Shown: positions 43,019-53,220, counted from the first letter of the stretch. The stretch: 64,000 bases of DNA from Modicisalibacter coralii (GCF_004117855.1 NZ_QWBW01000006.1:124001-188000); one strand, 5' to 3'. Made by a program: numbers and translations. Notes: generated by a model not told the origin, from the sequence alone.

Positions 43019-43047
43019 CGAGAGCCGACTCCCCGAGTCGGCTCTCG
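43019..43047 (+). terminator. Hairpin between fliK and fliL
   Basis: A 13-base perfect stem (half-site CGAGAGCCGACTC) with a CCC loop. No T run follows, so it is not a classical terminator; it may slow or protect transcripts at the fliK/fliL border. Confidence 0.55.
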
Positions 43048-43181
43048 CCGTCAACGACGACCCGGCGTTTTCACGACGGCAAAACCATGAGATGACCCGG
43101 TATGGGCAGCCTTTTCCTCCCATCCCCGGAGCGGAGCCGGCCTCATACTTCTCCCACTCAAACGCGAGAAAGACACAAGCG

Positions 43182-43670
43182 ATGGCCAAGACGCAGACTG
43201 ACGGCAAGAGACGCAAGCCCTGGTGGCTGCTGGGTCTTCTGATTATCCTGATATCGGTAGCCTGTTCGGCGGGCGTGTATTTCCTGCTCGAGTCACGCGG
43301 CTCCGAGGCCGGTGCCGAGTCCGCCCAGGCCGCGGAACCGGTCGAACCCGAGATTCCGATCTTCGTGACCGTCAAGCCGTTCACGGTCAACATTCAGAGC
43401 GATGACTACTCGCAGCGGTTGCTGTACATCGGCCTGTCGATCAAGGTGGCCGACGAAGCCTCCAAGGATCTGCTGGAGTCGCACATGCCCCAGGTGCGCA
43501 GCCGCCTGCTCATGCTGCTGTCCAGCCAGAACGCCGACGACCTGGTCACGCCGGAAGGCAAGCAGCAGCTGACCGGCGAGATCCTGGCCCTGTTCGACAA
43601 GCCGTTCTCGGACCCGCAGCCGCCGCTGAACGTGGACGACGTGCTCTACACCGACTTCATCGTGCAATAG
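43182..43670 (+). CDS. fliL: Flagellar basal body-associated protein FliL
   Basis: Single-pass inner-membrane protein that surrounds and supports stators. 162 residues from ATG 43182 (MAKTQTDGKRRKPWW): basic N terminus, membrane helix LLGLLIILISVACSAGVYFL, acidic linker, and periplasmic domain (VTVKPFTVNIQSDDYSQRLL, SHMPQVRSRLLMLLSSQNAD). The ribosome site is weak (GAGAAAG). The frame is open upstream to 43092 but that part looks non-coding. Confidence 0.95.
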   Translation: MAKTQTDGKRRKPWWLLGLLIILISVACSAGVYFLLESRGSEAGAESAQAAEPVEPEIPIFVTVKPFTVNIQSDDYSQRLLYIGLSIKVADEASKDLLESHMPQVRSRLLMLLSSQNADDLVTPEGKQQLTGEILALFDKPFSDPQPPLNVDDVLYTDFIVQ

Positions 43671-43676
43671 GACACC

Positions 43677-44717
43677 ATGGCTCAAGACGATCTGCTTTCG
43701 CAGGATGAGATCGATGCCCTGCTCAAGGGCGTCAGTGGCGAGGACGAAGGCAACGCCGGCGATGCCCCCAAGGGGGGGGATTCCCGGGTGCGCCCCTACG
43801 ACCCGGCCACACAGCACCGGATCATCCGCGAGCGCCTGCATGCGCTGGACATCATCAACGAGCGCTTCGCCCGCCAGTTCCGGATGAGCCTGTTCAACCT
43901 GCTGCGGCGCAGTGCCGACATTACCGTCGACAGCGTCCGCTACCAGAGCTACAGCGATTTCTCGCGGCACATACCGGTGCCGACCAATATCAACCTGATC
44001 TCCATGAAACCGCTGCGCGGCACCGCGCTGGTGGTGTTTCCACCCAACCTGGTGTTCATGGTGGTCGACAACCTCTTCGGTGGCGACGGGCGCTTTCTGA
44101 CCAAGTCGGAAGGTCGTGAATTCACTCACACCGAGCAGCGGATCATCCAGCGCCTGCTGAACCTGGCCATCGATGCCTACCAGGATGCCTGGCAGTCGGT
44201 CTATCCATTGGAGATCGACTACACCCGTTCCGAGATGCAGGTGCGCTTCGCCAACATCACCAGTTCGCCCAACGAGATCGTGGTCAACAGCACCTTCCAT
44301 CTGGAGGTGGGCAATCTGGCGAGCAACTTCCAGATCTGCATGCCCTACTCGATGATCGAACCGATCCGCGACCTGCTCTCCGGTCCGCTGACCGACAGCA
44401 ACGCCGAGGAAGATCGCGTCTGGGGCCAGCGCATGGCCGGCGAGATCAAGGAGTCGCAGGTCGAACTGATCGCCGACTTCGTCGACGTGGCCACCACCGT
44501 GGGCCGGGTCATGTCGCTCAAGAAGGGCGACGTGCTGCCCATCGAACTGCCGGACATCGTCACCACCAGCGTCGACGGCGTCCCGGTGATGCGCTGCGAA
44601 TACGGGAGCCAGCACGGTCAGCGGGCGCTGCGCGTTCGCCACCTGATCGACCATATCCAGTCCAACGCCAAGTTTGCCCCCGGCCTTACCGGAGTCAAGG
44701 AATCCGACAATGACTGA
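43677..44717 (+). CDS. fliM: Flagellar motor switch protein FliM
   Basis: C-ring protein that binds CheY-P and links FliG to FliN. 346 residues with the N-terminal CheY-binding peptide LLSQDEIDALLKG, the middle CheC-like domain (RQFRMSLFNLLRRSADITVD, LVVFPPNLVFMVVDNLFGGD) and the C-terminal SpoA domain (VMSLKKGDVLPIELPDIVTT). Six bases after fliL. Confidence 0.97.
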   Translation: MAQDDLLSQDEIDALLKGVSGEDEGNAGDAPKGGDSRVRPYDPATQHRIIRERLHALDIINERFARQFRMSLFNLLRRSADITVDSVRYQSYSDFSRHIPVPTNINLISMKPLRGTALVVFPPNLVFMVVDNLFGGDGRFLTKSEGREFTHTEQRIIQRLLNLAIDAYQDAWQSVYPLEIDYTRSEMQVRFANITSSPNEIVVNSTFHLEVGNLASNFQICMPYSMIEPIRDLLSGPLTDSNAEEDRVWGQRMAGEIKESQVELIADFVDVATTVGRVMSLKKGDVLPIELPDIVTTSVDGVPVMRCEYGSQHGQRALRVRHLIDHIQSNAKFAPGLTGVKESDND

Positions 44718-45222
44718 TCCCAACAAACCCGATCACTCCAGCACCGACGACGATTGGGCGAAAGCGATGGCCGAACAGGCCAGCGAGGAGTCGGCGGCCG
44801 ACGACGATCCGTGGGCGGCGGCCTTCGCCGAGCAGGAAGAGGCCGAGCACCAGGCCGACGAGAGCGCGCAGGAACCGGAAGAGAGCCCGCATGCACAGGC
44901 CGCGGGCGAATCGGTGTTCAAGCCGCTCGACGCGCCGACCGTGGCGCGCAATGCCGGCATGCGCGATCTCGAGATGATCATGGACATCCCGGTCAAGCTG
45001 ACCGTGGAGCTCGGCCGCACCCGAATCACCATCAAGCAACTCCTCGAGCTGGCCCAGGGCTCGGTGATCGAGCTCGATGGCCTGGCCGGCGAGCCCATGG
45101 ACATCCTGATCAACGGTTATCTGATCGCCCAGGGCGAGGTCGTGGTGGTCGACGACAAGTACGGCATCCGTATCACCGAAATCATCACCCCGTCCGAGCG
45201 GGTCCAGAAACTCAACCGATGA
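44710..45222 (+). CDS. fliN: Flagellar motor switch protein FliN
   Basis: C-ring component that also docks FliH/FliI. 170 residues from ATG 44710: a long acidic, disordered N-terminal extension (about 90 residues, DDDWAKAMAEQASEESAADD) and a C-terminal SpoA domain (IMDIPVKLTVELGRTRITIK, LAGEPMDILINGYLIAQGEV). Overlaps fliM by eight bases. The acidic lead fits a halophile's proteome. Confidence 0.96.
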   Translation: MTDPNKPDHSSTDDDWAKAMAEQASEESAADDDPWAAAFAEQEEAEHQADESAQEPEESPHAQAAGESVFKPLDAPTVARNAGMRDLEMIMDIPVKLTVELGRTRITIKQLLELAQGSVIELDGLAGEPMDILINGYLIAQGEVVVVDDKYGIRITEIITPSERVQKLNR

Positions 45223-45674
45223 GCGAGACGGCAGCGACGCAAGGCGCCGCCGAGACCCTCGGCGGCTCCCCGAGCGACCTGATGGGCCTGGCGATGCTCG
45301 GCAAGACCGTGCTGGCGCTGCTGGTGGTGATCGGCGTGATCCTGCTGTGCAGCTATCTGCTGCGCCGGCTCAATGCCGGGCGCGGCCAGGCAGGCCAGCA
45401 TCTCAAGGTGGTGGGCAGCGCCGCGGTGGGCCAGAAGGAACGTGTGGTGATCGTCGAGGTACAGGACACCTGGCTGGTACTCGGCGTGGGCGGCGGCCAG
45501 GTCAACGCCCTGCACCGCATGGAAGCGCCCGACGAACCGCCCCGACCGACGTCCGCGAACACCGACCCACAGGGCTTCGCATCGCGCTTCGCCGCGGCCC
45601 TGCGTCAGAACACGCGGGATACCCTGAGTCGTCGATCGTCTGACGATTCCCCGGATCGCAAGGGGGAGTCGTGA
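45219..45674 (+). CDS. fliO: Flagellar biosynthetic protein FliO
   Basis: Scaffold for assembly of the FliP ring. 151 residues: N-terminal membrane helix ([20 protein letters not shown]) and a small cytoplasmic domain ([37 protein letters not shown]) with a charged tail. ATG overlaps the fliN stop by four bases. Confidence 0.93.
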   Translation: MSETAATQGAAETLGGSPSDLMGLAMLGKTVLALLVVIGVILLCSYLLRRLNAGRGQAGQHLKVVGSAAVGQKERVVIVEVQDTWLVLGVGGGQVNALHRMEAPDEPPRPTSANTDPQGFASRFAAALRQNTRDTLSRRSSDDSPDRKGES

Positions 45675-46441
45675 TCGCTCGCTCTGCCTGCGGCCCGCTT
45701 CGCCCGTGGCTACGTCGCCTCCTGCCGATCGCTCTGCTGCTGCTCTCGCAGTCGGCAGCGGCCCAGTCGATTCCCGGCCTCACCAGTCAGCCGCTGGAGG
45801 ATGGCGGCCAGCAGTGGTCACTGAGCCTGCAGACGCTGTTGCTGCTCAGCGCAATGGCCTTCCTGCCGGCGATCCTGCTGATGATGACCAGCTTCACGCG
45901 GATCATCATCGTGCTGGGCCTGCTGCGCACCGCCATGGGGACCCAGTCCGCTCCGCCCAACCAGGTGCTGCTGGGACTGGCGCTGTTCCTGACCTTCTTC
46001 ATCATGTCGCCGACCTTGCACGAGGCCTACGAGCAGGCCTGGCAGCCCTTCTCCGACCAGCAGATCGGCATGGAGACCTTCGTCGAGCGTGCCAGCCAGC
46101 CGTTTCGCGAATTCATGCTCGCCCAGACCCGCGAGCCTGACATCGCGCTGTTCGCGCGCCTGGCCAACGTCGGCGAGATGCAGGGACCCGAGGACGTGCC
46201 GATGCGCGTGCTGCTGCCGTCGTTCGTCACCAGCGAGCTCAAGACCGCCTTTCAGATCGGTTTCACCATCTTCATCCCTTTTTTGATCATCGATCTGGTG
46301 GTGGCCAGCGTGTTGATGTCGCTGGGGATGATGATGGTGCCGCCGGCGACCATCTCGCTACCCTTCAAGCTGATGCTGTTCGTGCTGGTCGACGGCTGGC
46401 AGTTGCTGATCGGCTCGCTGGCACAGAGCTTCCACCTTTGA
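45671..46441 (+). CDS. fliP: Flagellar export gate protein FliP
   Basis: Core of the type III export gate (FliP5Q4R1). 256 residues with a cleavable signal peptide ([17 protein letters not shown]), then four membrane helices, including [40 protein letters not shown] and [23 protein letters not shown] start overlaps the fliO stop by four bases. Confidence 0.97.
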   Translation: MIARSACGPLRPWLRRLLPIALLLLSQSAAAQSIPGLTSQPLEDGGQQWSLSLQTLLLLSAMAFLPAILLMMTSFTRIIIVLGLLRTAMGTQSAPPNQVLLGLALFLTFFIMSPTLHEAYEQAWQPFSDQQIGMETFVERASQPFREFMLAQTREPDIALFARLANVGEMQGPEDVPMRVLLPSFVTSELKTAFQIGFTIFIPFLIIDLVVASVLMSLGMMMVPPATISLPFKLMLFVLVDGWQLLIGSLAQSFHL

Positions 46442-46493
46442 TCGCGAATACCGGGACAGGCACCCGGTGCCGACCTCGCCTGGAGGGACTGCA

Positions 46494-46763
46494 ATGACCC
46501 CGGAAATGGTAATGAGCCTTGCCTATCAAGGCATGAAGGTGACGCTGTTCCTGGCCGCCCCGCTGATCCTCACCGCGCTGGCGATCGGCCTGCTGGTCAG
46601 CCTGTTCCAGGCCGCCACCCAGATCAACGAAATGACCCTGACCTTCATTCCCAAGATCCTCGGCGTGTTCGCCGCCATGGTGCTGGCCGGCCCGTGGCTG
46701 TTGCAGACGATCGTCCAGTTCACCACGGAACTGTTCCAGAACATCCCGCTGATGCTCGGCTAG
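46494..46763 (+). CDS. fliQ: Flagellar export gate protein FliQ
   Basis: 89-residue export gate subunit with two membrane helices (VTLFLAAPLILTALAIGLLV, IPKILGVFAAMVLAGPWLL) around the conserved loop SLFQAATQINEMTLTFIPK. ATG 46494 has GGAGGG upstream. Confidence 0.96.
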   Translation: MTPEMVMSLAYQGMKVTLFLAAPLILTALAIGLLVSLFQAATQINEMTLTFIPKILGVFAAMVLAGPWLLQTIVQFTTELFQNIPLMLG

Positions 46764-46775
46764 GCGACCGGCCCG

Positions 46776-47561
46776 ATGATCGACGTCACCTTCGATCAAC
46801 TGCAGGCCTGGATCGCCGCTTTCCTGTGGCCGTTCGTACGGCTCGCCGCCTTCATCATGGCCGCTCCGCTCTGGGGGCACGACAGCATCCCCCGCCAGAG
46901 CAAGATCGCCCTGGCCGCCCTGCTGGCTTACGTCATCGCCCCCTCGCTGCCACCGCTGCCCGAAGTGCCGCTGGTCTCCTGGGCGAGCCTCGGCATCATC
47001 GTCGAACAGATGCTGATCGGGATCGCCATCGGCATGGTGATGCGCGTGACGCTGGCCGTGGTGATGGCCGCCGGCGAGTACATCGGTCTGCAGATGGGCC
47101 TGGCCTTCGCGACCTTCTTCTCGTCGGACATCGGCGCCAACACCATGGTGCTCTCGCGCTTTCTGTACATGATCACTCTGCTGATGCTGCTCGCCTTCAA
47201 CGCGCACCTGGTGGTCATCGAGATCCTGGCCGACTCCTTCACGACCCTGCCGATCGGCCCGCGACCGCTCAATCCCGAAGCCTTCGAGATGATCGTCCGC
47301 TACGGCGGTACCGTCTTCGAGGCCGGCATGCTGCTGGCCCTGCCGGTCGTCGCCGCGCTGCTGATCATCAACCTGTCGCTGGGCATTCTCAACCGCGCCT
47401 CGCCACAGTTGACGATCTTCTCGATCGGCTTCCCCATGACCCTGACCACCGGGCTGATACTGCTGGCCGTGTTGATGACCGACCTGGGGCGCTTCCTGGA
47501 GACGCTGCTCCAGAACGGCTTCGTCTTCATGCGCCAGATGCTCTCGGTTCTGGCCGGCTGA
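46776..47561 (+). CDS. fliR: Flagellar export gate protein FliR
   Basis: Export gate subunit, 261 residues with about six membrane helices (FVRLAAFIMAAPLWGHDSIP, LQMGLAFATFFSSDIGANTM, LVVAALLIINLSLGILNRAS type segments). It starts 12 bases after fliQ. flhB and flhA, which often follow, are not here; a bidirectional terminator comes next. Confidence 0.96.
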   Translation: MIDVTFDQLQAWIAAFLWPFVRLAAFIMAAPLWGHDSIPRQSKIALAALLAYVIAPSLPPLPEVPLVSWASLGIIVEQMLIGIAIGMVMRVTLAVVMAAGEYIGLQMGLAFATFFSSDIGANTMVLSRFLYMITLLMLLAFNAHLVVIEILADSFTTLPIGPRPLNPEAFEMIVRYGGTVFEAGMLLALPVVAALLIINLSLGILNRASPQLTIFSIGFPMTLTTGLILLAVLMTDLGRFLETLLQNGFVFMRQMLSVLAG

Positions 47562-47603
47562 GCGTACGCGCCTCACTCGTCTGAATCGCAACCCCGAATG
47601 CAA

Positions 47604-47630
47604 AACGCCCCGGTGCGGGACCGGGGCGTT
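47604..47630. terminator. Bidirectional terminator between fliR and flgL
   Basis: An 11-base stem (AACGCCCCGGT/ACCGGGGCGTT) with a five-base loop. On the minus strand it is followed by TTTTGCATT, on the plus strand by GCATC, so it works best for flgL. It lies midway between the two convergent operons. Confidence 0.85.
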
Positions 47631-47668
47631 GCATCGCACTATCGCCATTTCGTCGACGGCTCGCGAAC

Positions 47669-48898
47669 TCACAGCATCTCGAACAGCGACATGCCGCGCA
47701 TATCGACGAAGGCGCGCTGCGAAGCCTGCAGCCCGACCTGGCGCAAGGTGTAGTCGGAGACGGCCTTGGAATAATCCAGATCGACGAGATCCGACAATGT
47801 CGCCTCGTAATTGACGGCACGATTGCCCCCGACCTGATCCAGCACGTCGAGCTCATTGAGCCGTGCCCCGGCCGACGCCCGCACGGTGAGAACGTTATCC
47901 AGACTGTTGTCGAGCTGGCGGCTCACCGACGCCAGGGTGTTGGCCAGATGCGCCTTGTCGGCGGGCGAATCGGTGGAGCTGTCGAGCGCCTTCAGGGCAT
48001 TCTCGAGACTCGTGAAGACGTTCTGTTCGCGGCCCTTGGTCATCTCGACCTGATCACCGGCCCGAGGATCGCCCTGAAGGCTCAGGGAAATGCCACCCAC
48101 TTCGACGAAACCGCCGGTGGCGCTGTCGTAATCGAAGCTGGTCTGGCCGTTGATGGTCATCGCATTGCCCTGCTCGTCTAGCACGCGATAGGCCATGGTG
48201 CCCGCGTTGTCGTAGAAGTCGACGGTGAAGCTCTTGCCGTAATCGGGATCGGAGACGTCCTCCACGGCGGGCCCGGAGAAGGTCAGGGTACTGCCGCCGG
48301 CCGTGTCGGTATCCGCCTGGGCGACGTACTTGGCGCCATGATGCACCCCGAAGAACACCTCCCGACCGCTGTCGCCGACCGGCATCTGACGCGAGGAATC
48401 GACCTGCTGGCGTCGGACGGTATCGGCACCCTTGTAGTCGATGGCACCGTTCTGCTTGACGAAGGGCGGCGCGCTGTCCTTGACCCCCCCGAACAGATAG
48501 CTGCCATTGCCATCGGTGGTGTTGGCCTGGCCGATCAGTGTCTCGTAGACGCCTTGCAACTGGCTGGCCAGCGACGTGCGATCCGCGTCGCTCAAGGTTC
48601 CGTTGCCGGCCTGCACCATCAGCGTCTTGGCGCTTGTCAGGGCATTGCTGACGCTCCCCAGGACGCTCTCCTCCTGGGACAGGGCGTTACGCGCGGAAAT
48701 CCGCGAATCGTTGTACTGGGCGGTGACGGCGATCGACTGAGAGACGCCCACCGCCTGCGAGGCGGCCTGGGGGTCGTCGGACGGGTTGACCACACGCCGG
48801 CCGCTGGCCATCTGCTGGCCGACTTCCATGAAGGCGCTCTGCTGCCGGTTCATCGCCGACAGACTGGATTCGAACATGGTCAGGGTGCTGATACGCAT
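47669..48898 (-). CDS. flgL: Flagellar hook-filament junction protein FlgL
   Basis: HAP3, joins the hook junction to the filament. 409 residues, flagellin-like ends: MRISTLTMFESSLSAMNRQQ with QMASGRRVVNPSDDPQAASQ, and C-terminal VDLDYSKAVSDYTLRQVGLQ, RAFVDMRGMSLFEML. Follows flgK by 21 bases, and both are under the sigma-28 promoter at 50903. Confidence 0.95.
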   Translation of the reverse strand: MRISTLTMFESSLSAMNRQQSAFMEVGQQMASGRRVVNPSDDPQAASQAVGVSQSIAVTAQYNDSRISARNALSQEESVLGSVSNALTSAKTLMVQAGNGTLSDADRTSLASQLQGVYETLIGQANTTDGNGSYLFGGVKDSAPPFVKQNGAIDYKGADTVRRQQVDSSRQMPVGDSGREVFFGVHHGAKYVAQADTDTAGGSTLTFSGPAVEDVSDPDYGKSFTVDFYDNAGTMAYRVLDEQGNAMTINGQTSFDYDSATGGFVEVGGISLSLQGDPRAGDQVEMTKGREQNVFTSLENALKALDSSTDSPADKAHLANTLASVSRQLDNSLDNVLTVRASAGARLNELDVLDQVGGNRAVNYEATLSDLVDLDYSKAVSDYTLRQVGLQASQRAFVDMRGMSLFEML

Positions 48899-48919
48899 GA
48901 CGCTGCCTCGATGAACGGA

Positions 48920-50869
48920 TTAACGAATGCCCAGGATGGTATCCATCAGGGTGCTGCCGGTCTGGATGACCTTGGCGTTGGCCTGATAGAACTGCTGGAA
49001 GCGAATCAGGTTGGCGGCCTCTTCGTCGAGGTTGACGCCGGATTCGGACTGCTGGACCTGCGTCAACTGCTCGGTGAGCACGTCCTGGGCACTCAGGTTG
49101 GCCTTGACGATATTGGTGCGGTTGCCCACATCGCCCACCAGGCCGGCATAGGCATCGTTGAGCGTCGCCCTGGCGCCCACCAGGCTGGCATCCTGTAGGT
49201 TCTGCATGGCCAGGGCGTTGGTGTTGTCCCCGGCCGCCGGATCCTGGGCGATGGTGAGTTCGTCGTTGGCGGCGGGAACGCCGTCGAAGGTCATGCTGAT
49301 ACCGTCGATGGTCAGCGTGTCCCCGGCGCTCAGTTGCACGCTGGCGGCATCGGCCGCCGGTTCGCCGTTGACCAGGACCTGGCCGCCCAGGTCGTCGGTG
49401 CCGGGGTTGCTGGCGTTCTGCAGGACGAAGCTGCCATCGGGGTTGACGCTCTGCACGCTGAGCGACAACGGCGAACCCTGCGCGGGCAGGCTGAACCCCT
49501 CCCCGACACTGACATCGTCGACCGACAGGTTGCCGGCGTTACCACTCGCGGGGGTCACGGCAACGTGCGCGCCCGCGGCGATCTTGGCGGTGTCGTGGAT
49601 CACGTTCTCCAGCTCCCCGGCCAGATGGCGGGTCGGCTGCAGGGCGAAGGAGTCGCCCTGGTTGGCGGTCCCGTCGAGCGTCAAGGTGATGCCGTCGAAG
49701 CTCAGTGTCGCGTTGCCGCTACCGTCCGTGCCCGTGGTCACGCCGACCGTTTCACCGCTGTCGCTGCGCACGACCTCGAAATTGCCGGCGTTATCGGTGG
49801 CCGTGATGCGGTAATCGCTGCTCGTCACCTGGCTGTAATCGCTGAACGCCGCCGAGAAGGAGGCGTTGCCGCCATTGGCGTCATTGCTGTACACCGTCGG
49901 CGAACCGATGGCGAAGAAATCGCCACCCATGTCACCGTTGAGATCCTGCCCGGCCCGATGCTGGGCATTGAAGCCCTCGGCCAGTGACAGCGCCACCTGA
50001 CCGATCTGGTTCTGAGTCGTGTCCAGCGTCTCGCGGCGGAAGGTCATCAGTCCGCCGAGGGTACCGCCCTGGAAGGTCGACTCGTCGAGTTCGATCTTGC
50101 TGCCGCCCGGGTCGTTGTAGGCGACCACGGTACGCGACGGATCGGCCGAGGACGGCACGGCCTCCAGCGAATAGCTGCGATTGCCGGCGACCAGCGGCTG
50201 ACCGTTGCCGATGGTCAGGTTGTAGGTACCGCCGTCCTGAATGCTCAATTTGACATCGACCCGCTGGCTGATCTCGTTGATCAGGTGGTCACGCTGGTTG
50301 AGCAGGTTGTTGGGGGCCTCGCCGAGCTTGGCCTTGGACAGGGCGATCTGACGATTGAGCTTGGCGAGTTGGTCGGTGGCATTGTTGATCTGCGTGACCT
50401 CGTCGCGAACCTGGCCATTGATGCCCGATTGCATGTCGTCGAGATAATTGTCGAAGGCCCGGAACTGTGCCGTCAGCGTATCGGCGCTGCCGAGCACGCC
50501 CTGGCGGGCCGCCGGATCGGACGGCGCGCTGGCCAGATCCTCCATCGAGGAGAAGAACCCCTGCATCAGCGGCGCCAGACCGGAGTCGGTATCCGCCAGC
50601 AGGTTGTCGATCTGGCTGACCTGGGTATTGTAGGTATCCAGGGCGCTGGAACGGCTGGTCGAGGCATTGAGCTGCGAGGCGATGTACTGATTGAACTGAC
50701 GCTCGATGTCGTTGACCTGAACGCCGCCACCGGCCGGTGACGTCTCGCCGAGCTGGGTCACCTGACGGTTGTAGCCCGGCGTATAGACGTTGCTGATGTT
50801 GGTGCTGCTGGTCTGCAGCGCGGCCTGGGCCGCATTCAGGCCACTCAGGCCAGTGGAAAAGAGGCTCAT
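48920..50869 (-). CDS. flgK: Flagellar hook-associated protein FlgK
   Basis: HAP1, first hook-filament junction protein. 649 residues, with N-terminal MSLFSTGLSGLNAAQAALQT, SSTNISNVYTPGYNRQVTQL and C-terminal VNLDEEAANLIRFQQFYQAN. The middle is a long, Asp/Gly/Ser-rich variable region with repeated ITATDNAG/LTIDGISMTF-type strands. Starts 35 bases after a sigma-28 -10. Confidence 0.96.
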   Translation of the reverse strand: MSLFSTGLSGLNAAQAALQTSSTNISNVYTPGYNRQVTQLGETSPAGGGVQVNDIERQFNQYIASQLNASTSRSSALDTYNTQVSQIDNLLADTDSGLAPLMQGFFSSMEDLASAPSDPAARQGVLGSADTLTAQFRAFDNYLDDMQSGINGQVRDEVTQINNATDQLAKLNRQIALSKAKLGEAPNNLLNQRDHLINEISQRVDVKLSIQDGGTYNLTIGNGQPLVAGNRSYSLEAVPSSADPSRTVVAYNDPGGSKIELDESTFQGGTLGGLMTFRRETLDTTQNQIGQVALSLAEGFNAQHRAGQDLNGDMGGDFFAIGSPTVYSNDANGGNASFSAAFSDYSQVTSSDYRITATDNAGNFEVVRSDSGETVGVTTGTDGSGNATLSFDGITLTLDGTANQGDSFALQPTRHLAGELENVIHDTAKIAAGAHVAVTPASGNAGNLSVDDVSVGEGFSLPAQGSPLSLSVQSVNPDGSFVLQNASNPGTDDLGGQVLVNGEPAADAASVQLSAGDTLTIDGISMTFDGVPAANDELTIAQDPAAGDNTNALAMQNLQDASLVGARATLNDAYAGLVGDVGNRTNIVKANLSAQDVLTEQLTQVQQSESGVNLDEEAANLIRFQQFYQANAKVIQTGSTLMDTILGIR

Positions 50870-50902
50870 GTGATCAAATCCCGATCTCGCTGTTATCTGG
50901 GT

Positions 50903-50929
50903 TTATCGGCCTTCGCATCAGCAACTTGA
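50903..50929 (-). promoter_or_regulatory. Sigma-28 (FliA) promoter for flgKL
   Basis: On the minus strand TCAA (50929-50926), 15 bases, GCCGATAA (50910-50903): full -10 match. It splits flgKL from the upstream flgB-J operon, as in other FlhDC-type systems. Confidence 0.88.
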
Positions 50930-50963
50930 GCCCATCGACCGTTTTATCCCGCGTTCATTGCTC

Positions 50964-52067
50964 TCAGAAGATGCGGGTCGGCACCTTGTCGAGGGCGTAG
51001 GCATCGAGAGCGGCGCGCGCGCTCGGGTCGCGTCCGGCACCTTGCGCCGACTCACCCGGCTCGAGACGCGCCGTGCGTTGCGTCGCATCGAACCCCATGG
51101 TGTGCATCACGGCGATCAGCTTGTCGGCGTAGGCGGGGTCGGTGGCATAGCCACCCGCCTGGAGCGACCGAGCGGCCCCTTCGGCATTGCCTGCCGCGAC
51201 GACCCCGGCATAGCGCGGGTTGTCACCGATCAGGCGGGCATAGTCGGTGAACGCTTGCTCGAAATCGTCATAGACCCGGAAGGTATCCACCATCTTGACC
51301 GGACGGCCGTCCACGTATTCGGTGGTGGTGATGTCGGTGGTCCTGCCCTGCCACTGGCTGCCGGCCTTGATACCGAACAGGTTGTGACTGTTGCCGCCCT
51401 CGGCGGTGGGAATCTCGTGACGCCCCCAACCGGTTTCCAGGGCCGCCTGGGCGAGAATCAATTCCGCCGGCACCCCGGTGGTGCGGCTGGCCGCCCGGGC
51501 CGGTTCCGAGAGCTGCTCAAGGAATTCGGCGACGTGGGCCGGGTGGCGGTCGGCATTCCGCTCGGCAGCAGCATCCGTCTCGTAGGCGCCGGCATCGGGC
51601 TCGAACGCCAGGTCGTCGATGAATCGCCGCGGCGTCTCGCTACGGGTGTCGCTGGACACCGTTTCCGCCGTCTCGCCGGCGATCAGACCACCGGTCAGGA
51701 CCCGTGGCGTGCCGCGTGGGATGCCGGCGATGAGTGAATCACCGCGGTCGGCATCGCCGGGCACCAGGCCGCGATGCTGCAACTGCTGGACGAGCATGTC
51801 GGCGAACCCCAGCCCCCGGCCGGAGAGGGTCTGCGCCAGCTGCTGGTCGTACATCGAGGTATAGAGCTCGGTCTGCTGGTTATCCAGCAGGCCCTCCTTG
51901 GGCGTCGCTTCACGCATGCTCTTGAGCATCATCTGGATGAAGATCGCCTCGAACTGCTTGGCGGCCGCCCGGGCGCCCTCCTGGGGCTTCACGCTGGCGG
52001 TGTGCTTGAGCCGCTGCAGCCCCTGCATGTCGAGGGCGAACTGACTCCCCATGTCCTGCATCGCCAT
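50964..52067 (-). CDS. flgJ: Flagellar rod assembly protein / muramidase FlgJ
   Basis: N-terminal rod-capping domain (AAKQFEAIFIQMMLKSMREA, LYTSMYDQQLAQTLSGRGLG) and C-terminal glucosaminidase domain that opens peptidoglycan for the rod (VPAELILAQAALETGWGRHE, GNSHNLFGIKAGSQWQGRTT). 367 residues, slightly longer than the enteric form through the linker. ATG shares one base with the flgI stop (TGATG). Confidence 0.96.
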   Translation of the reverse strand: MAMQDMGSQFALDMQGLQRLKHTASVKPQEGARAAAKQFEAIFIQMMLKSMREATPKEGLLDNQQTELYTSMYDQQLAQTLSGRGLGFADMLVQQLQHRGLVPGDADRGDSLIAGIPRGTPRVLTGGLIAGETAETVSSDTRSETPRRFIDDLAFEPDAGAYETDAAAERNADRHPAHVAEFLEQLSEPARAASRTTGVPAELILAQAALETGWGRHEIPTAEGGNSHNLFGIKAGSQWQGRTTDITTTEYVDGRPVKMVDTFRVYDDFEQAFTDYARLIGDNPRYAGVVAAGNAEGAARSLQAGGYATDPAYADKLIAVMHTMGFDATQRTARLEPGESAQGAGRDPSARAALDAYALDKVPTRIF

Positions 52068-53197
52068 CAGATGATCTCCAGTTCGGCGCGCAGCGAGCCC
52101 GACGCCTTGAGCGCCTGCAGGATCGACATCAGATCCTGGGGCGTCGCGCCCAGCGCATTGAGTGCCTTGACCACCTGGGCGAGGTCGGCACTGGTCTCGA
52201 GCATCTGCAACGAACCGCCCTCCTGGGTGACCGACACGTCGGCATTGGGAACCACGGCCGTCTGGCCCTGCGAAAAGGCGTTGGGCTGGCTGACCTGCGG
52301 GTTGGAATCGATGGTCACCGACAGGTTGCCGTGCGCGACCGCCGCCTGATGCAGCGTCACGCTGCTGGTCAGCACCACCGAGCCGGTACGGGAATTGATC
52401 ACCACCCTGGCAGGCTCCTGACCGAGTGCCAGATCGATGTTCTCGACACGCGCCATGAAGCGCACGCGATCGTTGCTGTTCATCGGCGCCCGCAGGCGAA
52501 TCACGCGGCCGTCGACCGCCGCGGCGACCGGCTCGCCGAACTCGCGATTGATGGCGTCGACGGCCCGCTGGGCGGTGTCGAAACTGTATTCATCGAGTTG
52601 CAGGTCGAGCGTGCCGTCACGGCCCAGTGCCAACGGCACCTCGCGCTCGACGGTGGCGCCGCCGTTGATGCTGCCCCCGGCCTGCTGGTTGATCGACACG
52701 CTGCTGCCGGCCGCCTCGGCCCCGGCGCCGCCCACGAAGACGTTGCCCTGCGCCATCGCATAGACATTGCCGTCGGCGCCCTTGAGCGGGGTCATCAACA
52801 GGGTGCCGCCACGCAGGCTACGCGCATTGCCCACCGAGGAAACCACGACATCGATGTCCTGCCCCCGCCGGGCGAAGGGCGGCAGATCGGCGGTCACCAT
52901 GACGGCGGCGACGTTCTTGAGCTGCATGTTGGTCCCGGCCGGCACGCTGATGCCCAGCTGCGAGAGCATGTTGGTCAGGCTCTGGGTGGTGAACGGCGCC
53001 TGGGTGGTCTGGTCGCCGGACCCGTCGAGCCCCACGACCAGGCCGTAGCCCACCAGGGCGTTGTCGCGCACTCCGGCGAACGAGGCCAGGTCCTGCAGGC
53101 GCTCGGCCCGGGCCGGCATCGTCAGCAGCAACAACAGCAGCATTCCGAGCCACCAGCGTCCGGCAACCCAGTCACGAGAATGAATGCGCATGATCAT
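52067..53197 (-). CDS. flgI: Flagellar P-ring protein FlgI
   Basis: Periplasmic ring subunit around the rod. 376 residues with a signal peptide ([18 protein letters not shown]) and the conserved [39 protein letters not shown], and C-terminal [20 protein letters not shown]. Start ATG 53197; the third codon is also ATG. Confidence 0.97.
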   Translation of the reverse strand: MIMRIHSRDWVAGRWWLGMLLLLLLTMPARAERLQDLASFAGVRDNALVGYGLVVGLDGSGDQTTQAPFTTQSLTNMLSQLGISVPAGTNMQLKNVAAVMVTADLPPFARRGQDIDVVVSSVGNARSLRGGTLLMTPLKGADGNVYAMAQGNVFVGGAGAEAAGSSVSINQQAGGSINGGATVEREVPLALGRDGTLDLQLDEYSFDTAQRAVDAINREFGEPVAAAVDGRVIRLRAPMNSNDRVRFMARVENIDLALGQEPARVVINSRTGSVVLTSSVTLHQAAVAHGNLSVTIDSNPQVSQPNAFSQGQTAVVPNADVSVTQEGGSLQMLETSADLAQVVKALNALGATPQDLMSILQALKASGSLRAELEII

Positions 53198-53220
53198 CGA
53201 GATGAACTACCTTCCGCTGC

